Assembly (NCBI GenBank): GCA_947561715.1
Contig: OX387199.1
Location: forward strand, 20,093,001 to 20,157,000
Source: Ascidia mentula
Taxonomy: Eukaryota > Chordata > Ascidiacea > Phlebobranchia > Ascidiidae
Length of the DNA stretch: 64,000 nucleotides
Direction of reading: 5' to 3'
The notes below the pieces were generated by a model. It was not told where the DNA came from. It searched no databases and was given only the letters and a program-made list of their open reading frames with translations. This document shows, in pieces, positions 24,201 through 35,400 of the stretch. The number at the start of each line of letters is the position of its first letter. The stretch's first letter is position 1. The translations under genes were made by a program, and so were the position numbers.

Positions 24201-27200
24201 TGCGCAAAACAAGCAAGGAGAAGATAAGAGCAAGTGGGCGGTGGCGGGCGCAGGTGCGCTCGTCGCAACCCTCGACGAGAAGGCGCCAGAGGCGGCTGAT
24301 AAGGCCATCCCGACGCAAGTTGAGAAGGCTCCAGAAACGGTAGATAAAACCGTTACAACTCTAGGTGTGACATCCGACGTCACACCTGTGAACAAGCAAG
24401 GCGTGGCAGCTGTTGCCACTGAAGATGCTGTGCCAACAGCTGACGTCACGGGAAGCGGCGCGAAGTCTACAGAGGCGCTCACACCCTCTAGCGCCGCAAC
24501 GCGTAATTTGGGATTTAACAAGAAGACACCAGAGGCGGTACACCACAGTATGCAGCAGCCCGAGTTGGCTGGCACCGCTACAACGTCAACCAACAACAAC
24601 AAGTCTTCAGAGGCGCGAGCACCCTCTAGCGCCCAACGTCCAATGTCGCCGACAACATGAAGACACCAGAGGCGGTACGTCGCAGTATCCTGCAGCCCGT
24701 GTTGGCTGACACCGCAACAACAACAATGGTTTCCAGTGACGCACCTGTTCCTATGACGCAACCAATGGCGTCATCCACCCAAAAGCCAACAAAGCGGGAC
24801 GACGAGAGTTTTACAAACGTTGGATCCCGCAAACGCAAGACCAGCCCAACACCGTCACCGAAGAAGAAGACATCATGCTGCCACACCGCATACACAGACG
24901 AGCACATTAAATGTTTATGTGACACAGCACATTTCAAATGTCGCCGTGGTAACTGGGCTCCCGATGAGGCTTATACTAGCTCATCTCGATGCACCAATAA
25001 ACGGTGCAATCGTTTACTTATCAGCTGCACTTGCGGTGTGTGCTGCAACCTTATGCCCGGGGAGAAGGTTGTTTGTAATTGCAAAGCCATCATTTACAAC
25101 GACTTTAATGCAACTTTTTTACAAGTACATTCAAAATACCGCTGCTCCGAATGAAGTCCATGCCGTTGTAACAACATAAACTACCAGTGTTTATTGATTA
25201 GTTGTACATGTGGCACATGTTACAATCTAATGCCCGGAGAGAAGGTTATGTATAACTATAAGGCAATAGTACCAAATGACTTCAACACAAACTGTTTTTA
25301 GCAAGCCAATATCTTGTACTTATGTTATTGTTTTTGACTTCCGGTCCCATCCTCTTAAACTTGGTGCCTCTGCAGCGATTGGTTGTTACGAGATGGTCAA
25401 CACCCCCCTCTTTGCTGACCTCTCACCTCTCTCTTCTTTTAAAACAATATAACAAACCCCGCATACTGGAAACCCCCACAACACCCCAACTATCCCTCAT
25501 TGAATACAACCTTGAAATTCCCTAAATTACTCGACCTTCGAATTAGAAACACGCACTTCTTAATACGAACACCACCTACTTTGACACCGCTGCACACCTT
25601 AACTTTTCCAAACTCCCACAACCTAATACACCCTACGCCACAACCCTTACAGCCCTTCTGAACACCTATATGTTGCCATACCATTTAAAAAACCCGTAAC
25701 TGAATCCGCAGTGACCCTTGCCCTTTGAACAAGACCCCCCACACCTCATCCAGTCCATCAAACAGTCCACAAACTTTAAGTTCGTAATCCAGCGGAACAG
25801 GGACAACACTTTTCCTGAAGGCGTCCTGGCCGATGTCAAACATTCTATAAATTAATTAACCTTCTCTCCACCCCATTCTTACATCAACAAAACTTAATCC
25901 TGTGCCATTACTTATTTTTTTTTTGCTTTTCACGCTTAACATAGCTTACTTTTTTCTGACGTTTTTTTCTCTTATCCTCTTTACTCTTCTCCCACATTTT
26001 TCTTTTAATACCTTTTTTTCTTTTTTGCCATCGTTTATAATATTTCTGTTTCTATTGCTTTGTGTAAATTTTTGTGAGATATTCGTTGTGGCGGATTGGT
26101 TTTCCAGAATACAAAAATACACAGTGGCCATCTGTCTGCAGCTTACAGCATTCATATTATTGGCTCCACTTTGCTTGTGTATAAGATAAGCAACGCCTGC
26201 TAAAAATCTTTAACATGAAACTTGCTAGTGGGAATACACTTTTCGTGCGCTATAATAGTCAATTCCTCAATACGACGTTTCAAAAGTAAATGCATTATGA
26301 TGGTAACGAATTTATACCACCTACAATATCAAAAATATTTTAACTTTCGTTCTGCGCCAAAAATATTTTACTGAGGAAACCTGATACTGGTAATAAAGGC
26401 ACAGAGTGTTGCTTCTTTGTATTACCAAACAATTCCACATGTTTGGTAATAATGCCACGTTTTGCGTAACATTGCCACGTGTTTGCTAACAATGCTCAAT
26501 TTAAAAACAATGTGTTAAACAGGCGAACATTAATGAAACTTTTACTTATCACGACAATTTATGCAAAAAGATTGACGATTACGTTTATTTAAAATTTTGT
26601 AAAGTCAACGCAAACCTGTGATGCGATCGACGTGTTGGCCACCCCTGATATAAACCTTTACTTATCTTAGATTCACTCTTTGCGCCACCCACTGGCCACT
26701 TCTTACCTCAATAACATTATTGTTACATGTGAGTGTTTCGCAATCAATAATTCCCATGAAATACTAAAGTAAAAACACTTCTAAACGCGTGGGGTTTTGA
26801 AACTTTCTTATTTGACCCGACTTTATTATAAACTGTTCAAAATTCGTTATTTTAATAGAAATCAAACCCTGATAACATCGTCTATTGGTTGGTCAACATT
26901 AATACAACGAATGTAGGGAACATATTTAAGTGCTTTCACCTCATGTAAGGACTGGTGAGGTTTTCAGGATAAGTGGAAAAGTTGGCCAGTTTCTCATCAC
27001 TTCCGTCCCTGCAATCGGAACCACGAGGATCATCATCACAAAACCACCAAGCCCACACCTTCTTCCCATTATCACAAGTGAACTCTGCACAAAACACATG
27101 AACGTAAATCGATTTGAAATCCATCAAAATTTGTAAAATGAACCAACATATTAAATTAATTGAGAGTTTATGATTTGCAACAAAATACTTACTATCGCCA

Positions 27201-27266
27201 CGTTGATACTGTGCTGCAGCAATTGTGATGAAGGAGAGCAGGATTCCAACCACCATCAACCAATAC
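15251..27266 (-). CDS. LDLa-rich class A GPCR, gene A (exon pair lost)
   Basis: Predicted exons, 5' to 3' on the minus strand: 27,266-27,193 hydrophobic signal segment (MVVGILLSF...); 27,084-26,940 LDLa-like; 22,496-22,152 hybrid exon with two Cys-rich LDLa-like modules; 22,074-21,904 LDLa; 21,263-21,176 Thr-rich linker; 19,027-18,706 two LDLa; 18,488-18,357 LDLa; 17,496-17,332 LDLa end plus TM1; 16,877-16,581 TM2-TM3; 16,319-16,139 TM4; 16,072-15,895 extracellular loop 2; 15,835-15,624 TM5; 15,570-15,251 TM6-TM7 and tail. Junction phases agree throughout except before 19,027, so an exon is probably missing there; the first exon is also unknown. Seven-helix marks seen: GN in TM1, LSVSDLL in TM2, FRLF in place of DRY, CWVP in TM6, NPLIY in TM7. 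About 876 codons are accounted for. The tail ends ETDL. The ligand is unknown. Confidence 0.85.
16953..17313. mobile_element. Fold-back insertion with inverted hammerhead-like ends
   Basis: A 361-bp insertion in an intron of gene A, absent from B and C. It is flanked by a 12-bp direct repeat AAACTTAGTTAA at 16,941-16,952 and 17,314-17,325. Its ends are inverted repeats of about 100 bp. Each arm carries a hammerhead-like core: minus strand at 16,958-17,017 (CTGATGAGAC...GGTCGAAAC) and plus strand at 17,223-17,283 (CTATTGAGACC...GGTCGAAAC). The left copy is altered at the cleavage-site side and the right copy in the core, so neither looks fully competent. The middle has no ORF. The variable-length target duplication and the hammerheads suggest a PLE- or retrozyme-derived element. 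Confidence 0.82.
19028..21175. other. Long intron interval of gene A, possible missing exon
   Basis: The exon at 21,176 ends in phase 0, while the exon at 19,027 begins with the last base of a codon. At least one more exon is therefore expected here, or an alternative splice site. An open stretch at 19,144-19,476 (minus) has a basic segment and a hydrophobic segment (LYLFVKLILLFSLIFTWLM). It changes frame in units B and C, and most differences there are amino-acid changing, so I do not call it an exon. Confidence 0.45.
23130..23390 (+). pseudogene. Truncated second copy of the zinc-knuckle protein C-terminus
   Basis: One frame reads EIRSRKRKKTSYCHTTG followed by KYLCDNVQSKYRCD. It parallels SRKRKTSPTPSPKKKTSCCH and IKCLCDTAHFKCRR in the larger ORF near 24,830-24,960. 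It is broken by stops upstream. This indicates nested or tandem insertion of related elements. Confidence 0.6.
23503..25154 (+). pseudogene. Gag/ORF1-like CCHC zinc-knuckle protein, frameshifted
   Basis: The coding sequence is spread over frames at 23,503-23,700, 23,727-24,227, 24,100-24,660 and 24,657-25,154. The second part holds a globular region (GKVLFNSSSAYKAKEL...), then VTYEGQPKKCDFCHEMGHVK and REC: a CX2CX4HX4C zinc knuckle as in gag and retrotransposon ORF1 proteins, expected to bind nucleic acid. A low-complexity Ala/Thr/Pro/Glu linker follows. In it KTPEAVHHSMQQPELA recurs as KTPEAVRRSILQPVLA about 134 bp later. The C-terminus is Cys-rich (KCLCD, CTNKRCNRLL, CTCGVCCN). At 25,195-25,300 a second degraded copy of this Cys-rich end follows in tandem. 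The coding strand is visibly GC-richer than its surroundings. No reverse transcriptase was found, so this is a non-autonomous or decayed element. Confidence 0.72.
25301..26110. other. Non-coding remainder of the zinc-knuckle insertion
   Basis: C-rich then pyrimidine-rich sequence (long T/C runs at 25,910-26,060). I see no domain or RNA gene. Confidence 0.5.
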
Positions 27267-27922
27267 CTGATAAAAACACAAAGAGTTTATATCTTGCAAT
27301 GATATATTTCTCGTATTCAGGGGGATGACGTCATCGTGGATTTTAGTTTTACAAACTTTATGTCTAAGGAACACTGCAACGTTATTTAAGTTAACTGGTA
27401 ACCGCCAAAATTTCAATGGATTTTTAGATAAACTGTCGTCACTTTTTTCCTTTTTTCGTTTTTATTCTCATCCGCTTGTTGCTTAAACGCTTAGAATAAA
27501 TATTCAGTAGTTTTCGCCAAATCTCGACAGCTCACTGAACCCTTCATATTTTCTGATGAAACTTATATTGAAAGAGTTTTTATTGTCATTTTTGGAAAAC
27601 GAAGGTTTAATCACCACACTGGTTCAACCATATATCTGATTTAAATACTAAACCACGCTTAGTTTACTCCAGCCGATCCGTCGGGATTCCATCGCTTACT
27701 AAAGGCCGGCAAATATTGTAAGCGACCGTTTATAACCAGCTGTCAGATTATGACTTGGCATAATTTTTGTGCGATATTAAGGAACCAAAATTTCGTCCCG
27801 GGCTCACAATGCGCCTGGAGAAGCGTGAGACACCGTGTAAGTTCATAACACCTGTTAACTCACATACTAGACCGAGTTTAACCTAACTCTATAAACCGCA
27901 ATAACAAACGAAAATGTAAACT

Positions 27923-27991
27923 TGTGTATAAGCTGCACTGATAAGACCTTTTAGGTCGAAACAGTGGCCATCTGTCTGCAGTTTATACACA
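27923..27991 (+). ncRNA. Type I hammerhead ribozyme motif, unit A (core mutated)
   Basis: The layout matches units B and C: 15-nt stem I strands at 27,923-27,937 and 27,977-27,991 (one G-U pair), stem II GACCT/AGGTC with a TTT loop, then GAAA, and a short stem III. The core reads CTGATAA instead of CTGATGA. That is G8 to A at 27,943, a position essential for catalysis in characterised hammerheads. The predicted cleavage position would be after C 27,976, but activity is doubtful. Confidence 0.75.
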
Positions 27992-29080
27992 ATTCATATT
28001 ATTGGCTCCACATTGCTTAACATAAAATTTAAACACGCTTAGACGGGGTAAATATTTATGTTCATTTTTATCCCGCGCAAAAATTATGCTTATTTATTGT
28101 TTTTTCGACAAAAATGTGGCTATATTTAACCATGATAATAATTTAAATCGCTCACAAACCTTGCTTCCATTTTTAGTCTGTCGGACTCTTCCCTGATCCG
28201 TCTTAAATCCTCCCTCTGATCAACCAACGACTTTTGCAGCAACACAAAATGTTTTGAGTTGTTACAGTATAAGAAATCCTCGCAAAGTAACCAGAATTCA
28301 ATAACTTTGTCTTATATATTGTTTGTTGACGTGGATTCGTAACAACCAATCTACACATACCTCTAAATAAGGTTTGCAAATGAGCTAAATATCCCAACTC
28401 CGCAACGAAAAAATTTTCCCTAGAGAAATACCAATATATCAATGTATATTGTTAAGTAGATGCCCAGTCTATATTCATGCTACCTTACTATTGTCCTTAG
28501 ATTTGCCTTCGCACTAAACATCGCCAGCGATCACATATAGACAGGCATTGTTACGCAAATAATATGGATATTCTGCATTGTTCCTTTTACCGTTCCTGTT
28601 CACTATGACGATATTTGTTTTTTCTTTGCACTTCCTATTGTCCCAACACGAGACTGAGGCTAGGGCACAAGGGCCACACGGTCGGGCATTGCGCGGCTTC
28701 CATACGATTGTCCTTCTACAAACTAATATCACGTGACGCAATATTTATTCACGGCGTAATTGTGTTTTGCTTACTTACGAACGCAACTCTGCCTCAATAA
28801 TTAGAAACTTCTTACTTCAAGTAAATGGGACTGAACTTGGGATCACAAGTCATGTTTGTTACCCTTCGGGCTAAACTTGGACTTCGTCTGGGACAATTTG
28901 GATTTATTCCATCAATTGTTTCATCGACCCATGATATTTTGTGTTCATATTTGTTGTTCAACAGCGTAGTTAGCACGAAAAATAAAAATGATGGGATTTG
29001 TGAATATTTAGTGATGCTGCAACTTTCATGATTCAGGTAAAAATGTAATCGTGCAAGATATTGTGTATATTTGATTAAAC

Positions 29081-29742
29081 AAGTGGTTCCCAAAGCGGGC
29101 GCAATCGTACGGGGGGCGCTGGAGACCGAATGAGCGATTGGGGGGCGCTAGGAAATAAATGAGCGCTTTGTGACAGGGCAAATTTTCTCTTATAGCGTAA
29201 GTCAGTGTTTCCCAACCGGTGGTACGTGTACAACTAGTAGTACGCGACCGCATTCCAGGTGGTACGTGAGCATCTTTCCGTAATTTGCGGGTATAGTTCG
29301 AATTTAATAAATCGTAACTGATTTCAAAATTTCGGATAGTTCATCCCCTATGTTACTTTGTAACACTCAATTAGGTGGTACACGACGAAATTGTTTTACC
29401 TCCAAGTGGTACGCAACCACAAAAAGGTTGGGAATCACTGGCCCAAATGATTCAGTCCAATCTTTGTATAATTTATGCTACTGCAAAAAGGGCTTTTCTC
29501 GCATGCTGAACTAGAAGTAAAAATGAGGATTTTCGGTGGTAAGGTTTACTTGTTGTTAACTAGAGTTTGGTATTCAAATATTAGAAATCAGACGAAAATG
29601 GTGTCATTGCCCCAACCTCACCCATCGCATTAATTGACAAGCAACAAATAAATTCGTTATGTTTTTTGTCTGTTCTGTTGGGCGTTGTTAAATGACTAAT
29701 GTGTTTGAAGAGCGGTACTTAAAAAAAGTTTGAGAAACACTG
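29081..29742. mobile_element. hAT-like non-autonomous element (unit A copy), with nested MITE
   Basis: Flanked by perfect GATTAAAC duplications at 29,073-29,080 and 29,743-29,750. The nested MITE is at 29,213-29,440 (CAGTGTTTCCCAACC...GGTTGGGAATCACTG). It is the orthologous insertion to the one at 937-1,561. Confidence 0.75.
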
Positions 29743-30574
29743 GATTAAACAAATCGCTTGCAATGTCAATGAACATATGTTTAACTCAATGCACGCTGGT
29801 AAAAACCAATCATTTTTTGGCGATAACATGATGTCAGAAGATCGTCCGTTGTGGGTCTTTGGTGGCATGTTTATGAGAAATTACTACACAACTTTCGATA
29901 TCGCCAACAACCGTGTTGGATTCGCAACATTGGCGCCGGTTATAAAGTGATCAAGCCTAACATGAGCAGCAGTAACCACTTGAAAGCTTTGTCGTTGATA
30001 CACAAATAAAAAGAAATATATAACCATGTGTAAATAATAGATTTTCATTCCAAGTAATTTTTCTGCATCAAATAACTCCTACCATTACTATATTGTTAGA
30101 ACGCTCTTCTTTATTATAATACATTTTATATGAGGTTATAAAATACGAATATCTTTATCTGAAGCCCATCTCGTTCGTAATATTTGCATATTGAGACGCC
30201 CGCATTAATTACTGACTCAAATTTAGACATTTAAAGTCAGATGAAGAAAATATCCACGGGAGTTGGTGAGAGAATTTTTACCTTGCCGGAGTTCCCGCTT
30301 CGTTTTTCCGCAGATTTTTATTTCAACACTCGGCCTCCCTCTTCAACGGCTTGACGACTAATTTCCTGCTCAGCGTTCAAATATTTCCATAATTATGACG
30401 ATGAAACAATGGTTGCAAGTTGATTGACAGCTTCGGGCGCGGCGCTCCTCGCCTGCCAGTCTGGCAAATTTAATGTTGGCTTCTTGACTGGATAACCCTT
30501 ATGGTTTTATCGGTGCCCATGACATTTGTATTGATTGTTTATGTTCAAGTATTTTTGTGCAAAATTAAAATGAT

Positions 30575-31560
30575 TTGGTCAACATTCGGGTTTGGATGAA
30601 TATTAAAACATTCGGCGAATCCCGGACTTACAAAATACCCGAAAAACTATGTGAGATAGACATGATTACGGACAATTTTGCTGAACGTGGGCAAGTTTTG
30701 AAACTGTCAAAAAGTTTTGCTATGCAGACAAAAGAGCTGTGTGTGCAAGAAAAGGTAATGGTTTCGTTCGACGTGTTTTCCTGTTCACCAACGCACCGGT
30801 AATGTTGGCTGCGAACGTTGCAGCAGAAAGATTACGAAACGACGGAACATTGGAACAACGTTGCTCGTTGCTGTCACACATTGTAGATGTCTTCGTTTGG
30901 TTCTCGATGCCACCTACCTTGTTTCAGAGGTATAATCCTTATAAAAAGATTTTTGTTGCGGGAATATGGTGTCCTCTCTCCGTTGCTGTTGCCAACTTCA
31001 TGATGGTCGGTTGAACATTGGACAACGTTAGCCAGCCCTCCTCAGTTTTGGAGACGTTATGTTGATGACTCATTCGTTGCCATGCAACGGGATGACGTGC
31101 AGTCGCTACTCTCGCATCTCTGTTGAACCAAGTCCACAATGGAGTGCTAGCAATGTAGTAGGTTGTCTTGTTTCGATGTTTTTGTTCGAAGAGAAGAGCG
31201 GGCAACCTTTCCACAAGTGTATGCAACAAATTAACTCATTCCGACAGATATTTGTCGTTCGGCTCGGCGCACCCGATCGCCCACAGGCGTTTTATTCACT
31301 GTACACTGAAGCTGAATCATTCATAACAAATGACGAAAAGCGACAACAAGAGGTAGGTAACGTTGATATAGCGCAAACAATTATCCCCGTTTTTTTCTCG
31401 AACGTAACCATGGCTTGTCGAGGAGGTGTGTTGAGGGCGAAACACGGGTGCAGTTGCTTAACGATCAAACACAGGAAAGAACCTGTTTTATTTTCGCCAT
31501 GACGACAATTCAAACAAGAACCAACTCAAACAGGGGAGGAATTTCTCAACAAACTTATGA
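30575..31560 (+). pseudogene. Penelope-like RT relic (unit B)
   Basis: Same relic as in unit A, with EKVMVSFDVFS, then LFTNAPVMLAANVAAERL in another frame, and PPQFWRRYVDDSFVAMQRDD. The catalytic box is the canonical YVDD (31,058-31,069), suggesting FVDD in A and C is a derived change. Multiple frameshifts remain. Confidence 0.78.
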
Positions 31561-32453
31561 AGTGTGGTCGGAACTTGTACCACATCAGAATTTACAAGTT
31601 CAAGAATACACACACTTTTACCCTCTCAACAATGTGTTTATTGATAACAACAACAAGTAGCACAAAATATGCGCAATCAGCAAACATTCAACAAAACGAT
31701 TGAACTTTGGTGAAAGTATAAATTAGCCGCGAACGAACCAGTTGATATTGAGTGCCAAACAGTAATTGATTATTAGAAAAAAAAACTTCAACCAAAAATC
31801 TTGCTGCTGAACATTTGATGCAATGTTAACGATGGAATGAGAATTTGATGCAATGTTAACGATGAAATGATTTACACAGAGAGTTTGTCTTGCCAAGAAT
31901 TTTACGACATATTTTTTGCATTAAAATATACTTATCAATGATATACAAAAAACACCGGGCGAAGTTTATGTACAAGGCGCGTGAGAGCGGGTTTTGAGGG
32001 GGTGTTTTCAAATTTTTTTGGTGATATTTAAAGGTGGCAGAGTATATTTTCATCTTCCGATAGTTTGTATTCCATGAGTTGATGGCATGGAATGTTTCCA
32101 ACATCATAACATCATATTTACAAGTAAACGTTGATCCAGAGACAAAATGTAGTAGGGAAGTCACTTGTATCAAGGGGAATCACCCGCATCATTGTAATGT
32201 CCAATACACCAACCAAAATTCACGTATTTTTGTTCATTTGTTTGGGTGTGACGTCATAGTTGTTATTTTGTCCTATTTGTGAGATTTTTAAATGGAAAGT
32301 AGTAAGGTATATCAATTTTATGTTGTAATTACTTTGTCACCACAAACTAAATAGGATTCTACACAAAGAAGGTGCGCGTGACGTCAAAAAAAGATTCGGT
32401 TCTATCTATTCGATGCCAGGAAAATACACATTTTGCACAAACTACATGCAAGG

Positions 32454-32459
32454 TTTATT
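32454..32459 (-). terminator. Poly(A) signal overlapping the stop codon, gene B
   Basis: AATAAA shares its first A with the TAA stop (32,459-32,461), exactly as in genes A and C. Confidence 0.6.
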
Positions 32460-35400
32460 TACAGAGCAGTTTCTGCTTCAACCTCATGTAAGTTTTCTCG
32501 GTTAGCAACCACAACCACATTTTCCTGTTGCTCTTCCTGTGGTTGACGTCTGAAATAGGCACGTAGGCCATCCCGGACTCTATCATAAAGCAGTTTCGGG
32601 GCGTTGGAGTAGATGAGGGGATTTAGAGAGCTGTTCATGGGGAGCAGGATAATTGCTGACACAGCGTATATCACTGGTGGCATAGGGACTCCACCGAAGT
32701 TTACAAATGCCATGATGGAAATTGGAACCCAGCAAAGAAAATCAGTAATTATCAGTCGAAGGATTTTCTTTTGCGTTTCTGCCGAAACAAACAGCATTAA
32801 TGGTATAAAATGTCTGCAAATATAAATATGCTTACCTTTGTTTTGTGTTGCCGCCCATTCATCCCTTGGTCTCTCGTTCACTTGCCTGGTACTGGCAGCT
32901 GTCTTCTTATAAATCCAAAAGTACGTAATTGCCACGAACATGAAGGCCAGGAAGTTAAGAGTAATAATAGCGATTGAATATCCCCATGCCTTGTCGTTGG
33001 TCGTTACATACAGTTTGCTGATGCAAACACTGCTGCTGCTGTAATATCTACACATAAACAATTTTGTGGCGAAAAAATTGAAGATTTTGCGCAAATAAAA
33101 ACGAACCCCAAATATCCAGAAATATCAAATAACTCAGTGTAATTGTAATCCTCAAGAATATCCATAAAATCCACCCAGGAATTAACATCATATACTCGCG
33201 TGAGGGCAGTGTTGAGTACTTGGGAATCGTTGCTTGTGAAGTTGTGTTGGAAAGTTACAAATCGATCCATGAAGTTATTCATGCCTGTTACGCAAAGCTA
33301 GTTTAATTCAAAATTAGTTTCAACACCTACATCTACGACAATATCTTACTAGAGAAGTCGACTGCAACATTGTCAAAAAACGGATTCTCATTCATCCAAG
33401 CTTTGGTTTCGAACAAATGTTGTAGTTGAGTTGTGAGTGGAATAAAAGCAATTGTAAACGAGAATGCCCACGAGAGGATAATGGAAAGGATGACAGTTTT
33501 CAATTCCGGTTTCCTGGATGCATCGAACGGCTGAAACAAAAGAGAACATTAACGTGTTTTCATTAAAAACAATAAGTTTGCATCTCGGTGGTTATTTCAA
33601 ATCTAGGGATGGGGAATGTAGTTGTCAGCTAGAATCCCATCGGACTGGAAATTGTTTTCTCTTTCTCTAACTGTAGTTCCCAAATTAGGCAAAACTGCGT
33701 CATTTTAATAATATTGGTTTCACTTTCGTTTCTCATTTCAGGCTTTAATTCCAGCCATAGCTGTGAGAATGATAATAAATAGGTTATAATAGAAAAAAAA
33801 TAAAAAGAAAGTTGTCATAAACTTTTGAAAAGGGACGTCACCTGTTCAACGAAGTTAGCAATAGCTGACTTGACAAAATACAATTGTTTCACTTACGTTT
33901 TTCACAGCATACAGTCGGAATATGGTCAACAGAACCATTGTAAACACCGATGTTTCGCTTGAAAGCAAAACCAATAACCCCATGGTGGTGCAACTTCCGC
34001 TTGATCTCCAAATAAGGTCATTGGCACAATAATTTCCGGAGTATCTGACACCAGCGGCTCCCAGCATGATCAGATAAACTCCCATGAGTAGATCGGAAAC
34101 GGATAGATTCAAAACGAGCAGATGGTTTGTGCGAAATGCAGCAGATTGTGATTGTGTCGTCGCCAACGTTTTGCTTTCCATCACCATGACAACCTCAAAA
34201 CAAATTGGAGCAATATGTAAACACGTGTTCTTATTGCGCCAAGACAAAACTTAGTTTAATTTACCAAATTTCCGACAATGGCGAGCATCCCCATTATCCA
34301 CACAATGGCTCGTAGAAATGGATTCGCAATCAACTCGTATCGTGATGAAAATATGTTTTCGTTGATCACTTTTGTATTTGTTGGGCACTCGTCTGACCAA
34401 TCAGAGCAGTCGCCGACTCCATTGAATTTCTATGTAAAGTATATAAATTAAAGAAAACTTTGTAGTTAAGTTGGTCATATTGGCGTCCGTAAACAACACA
34501 TTGCGAAATTACTGTCTTGCATATAATTTGCGAACATCGGAACTATGGAAAATTGACAAAAAATATGTACTGCAAGATGCATGTGTAGTTTTGGGTACGT
34601 GGAAGGCGTGTGACGCGCTAATTGACCAGAAAGCTGGCGACAAAAATAAGAAATTAATTGGTAAACTGGCAGTTCTCATCTGGTGGCAAACGTTGAGGTG
34701 TGCTTGTGTGATTAGGTGTCAAGAACATGATTTGTAAAGTGGGTCGTAATTAAATTATTGTTGTTTGGTGTTGGTCCTTTTAACATTGGGTGTTTCTATA
34801 TTATGAACAGAATAGCCAATACAGTGCTCGAAAACTTCATGTAAACGTTTCGATTGTTTCTACAACCATTATCAATACAAATGAAGGCGGATCGGCAAAA
34901 ATGGTACGGTGAAGTTGGGAGGTTATAGAAAAAGGCGGGGAATTAAATAAGCGCAATTGTTGATAATGGAGTCGAACGGAGTTGCCTGTGGTAGTGATAG
35001 ATAAAAACAATTAAGGGCACTGTGCACGGTAAAGAAAATAAATAAATAAAAAGAATAAAAATAAAAAAACATTATAAAATACACGGTTTATATATTAAAA
35101 AGTCGTAGTGGCACAGAGGATGTGTCGGCATTTAAAAGCGGCCTAAAATTTTGGATGTGGATAGTTTCCAAGAAAGATAAGCGCCGCTTTCCTTCAATCT
35201 GTCCAAGGATGGTTGGGTTATTAAAGTCGATCCTGTGCGATGGATTTGACACAAGATGTTGACAAACCTCCGACGACGGGCTAATTGTTTTTATCTATCA
35301 CTACCACAGGCAACTCCGTTCGACTCCATTATCAACAATTGCGCTTATTTAATTCCCCGCCTTTTTCTATAACCTCCCAACTTCACCGTACCATTTTTGC

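Larger units (their letters stand above)
22512..26291. mobile_element. About 3.8-kb insertion with zinc-knuckle ORF and inverted hammerhead relics
   Basis: Unit A homology to units B and C stops near 22,532 and resumes near 26,280. The inner ends are related to the hammerhead locus: a minus-strand relic at 22,771-22,827 (AGCTGCACTGATGA core, decayed stem II) and the 3' half of a plus-strand one at 26,117-26,145 (CAGTGGCCATCTGTCTGCAG). Both have outward-facing tails like the sequence following the intact hammerheads. CAAAAGTAAA occurs at both edges (about 22,502 and 26,280), a possible target duplication with a small deletion. Inside is a GC-richer, gag-like coding region. The boundaries are approximate. 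Confidence 0.7.
9640..29811. repeat. Segmental-duplication unit A
   Basis: The unit contains the RING block (9.64-12.5 kb), a PLE RT relic, receptor gene A, a hammerhead locus and the right block with hAT elements. Its RING block matches 44.21-49.8 kb. The rest matches units B and C almost throughout. Copy-specific differences are the fold-back insertion at 16.95-17.31 kb, the zinc-knuckle insertion at 22.5-26.3 kb, loss of an exon pair, and absence of about 200 bp present in B and C near 38.45-38.65 kb. The right edge is where ACCAATCA at 29,811 switches to sequence like 12.54 kb. Confidence 0.85.

Noticed and set aside
26420..26520. Short repeated GCCACGT/GTAACAATG motif as a possible CRISPR-like array
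   Set aside because: A degenerate local tandem repeat, also seen at about 41.5 and 60.96 kb, in a eukaryotic intron. There are no unique spacers.
27320..27335. TGACGTCA (CRE-like palindrome) near the 5' end of each receptor gene
   Set aside because: Conserved in all copies, but an 8-mer in duplicated DNA, and the same 8-mer occurs inside LDLa exons. No independent promoter evidence.
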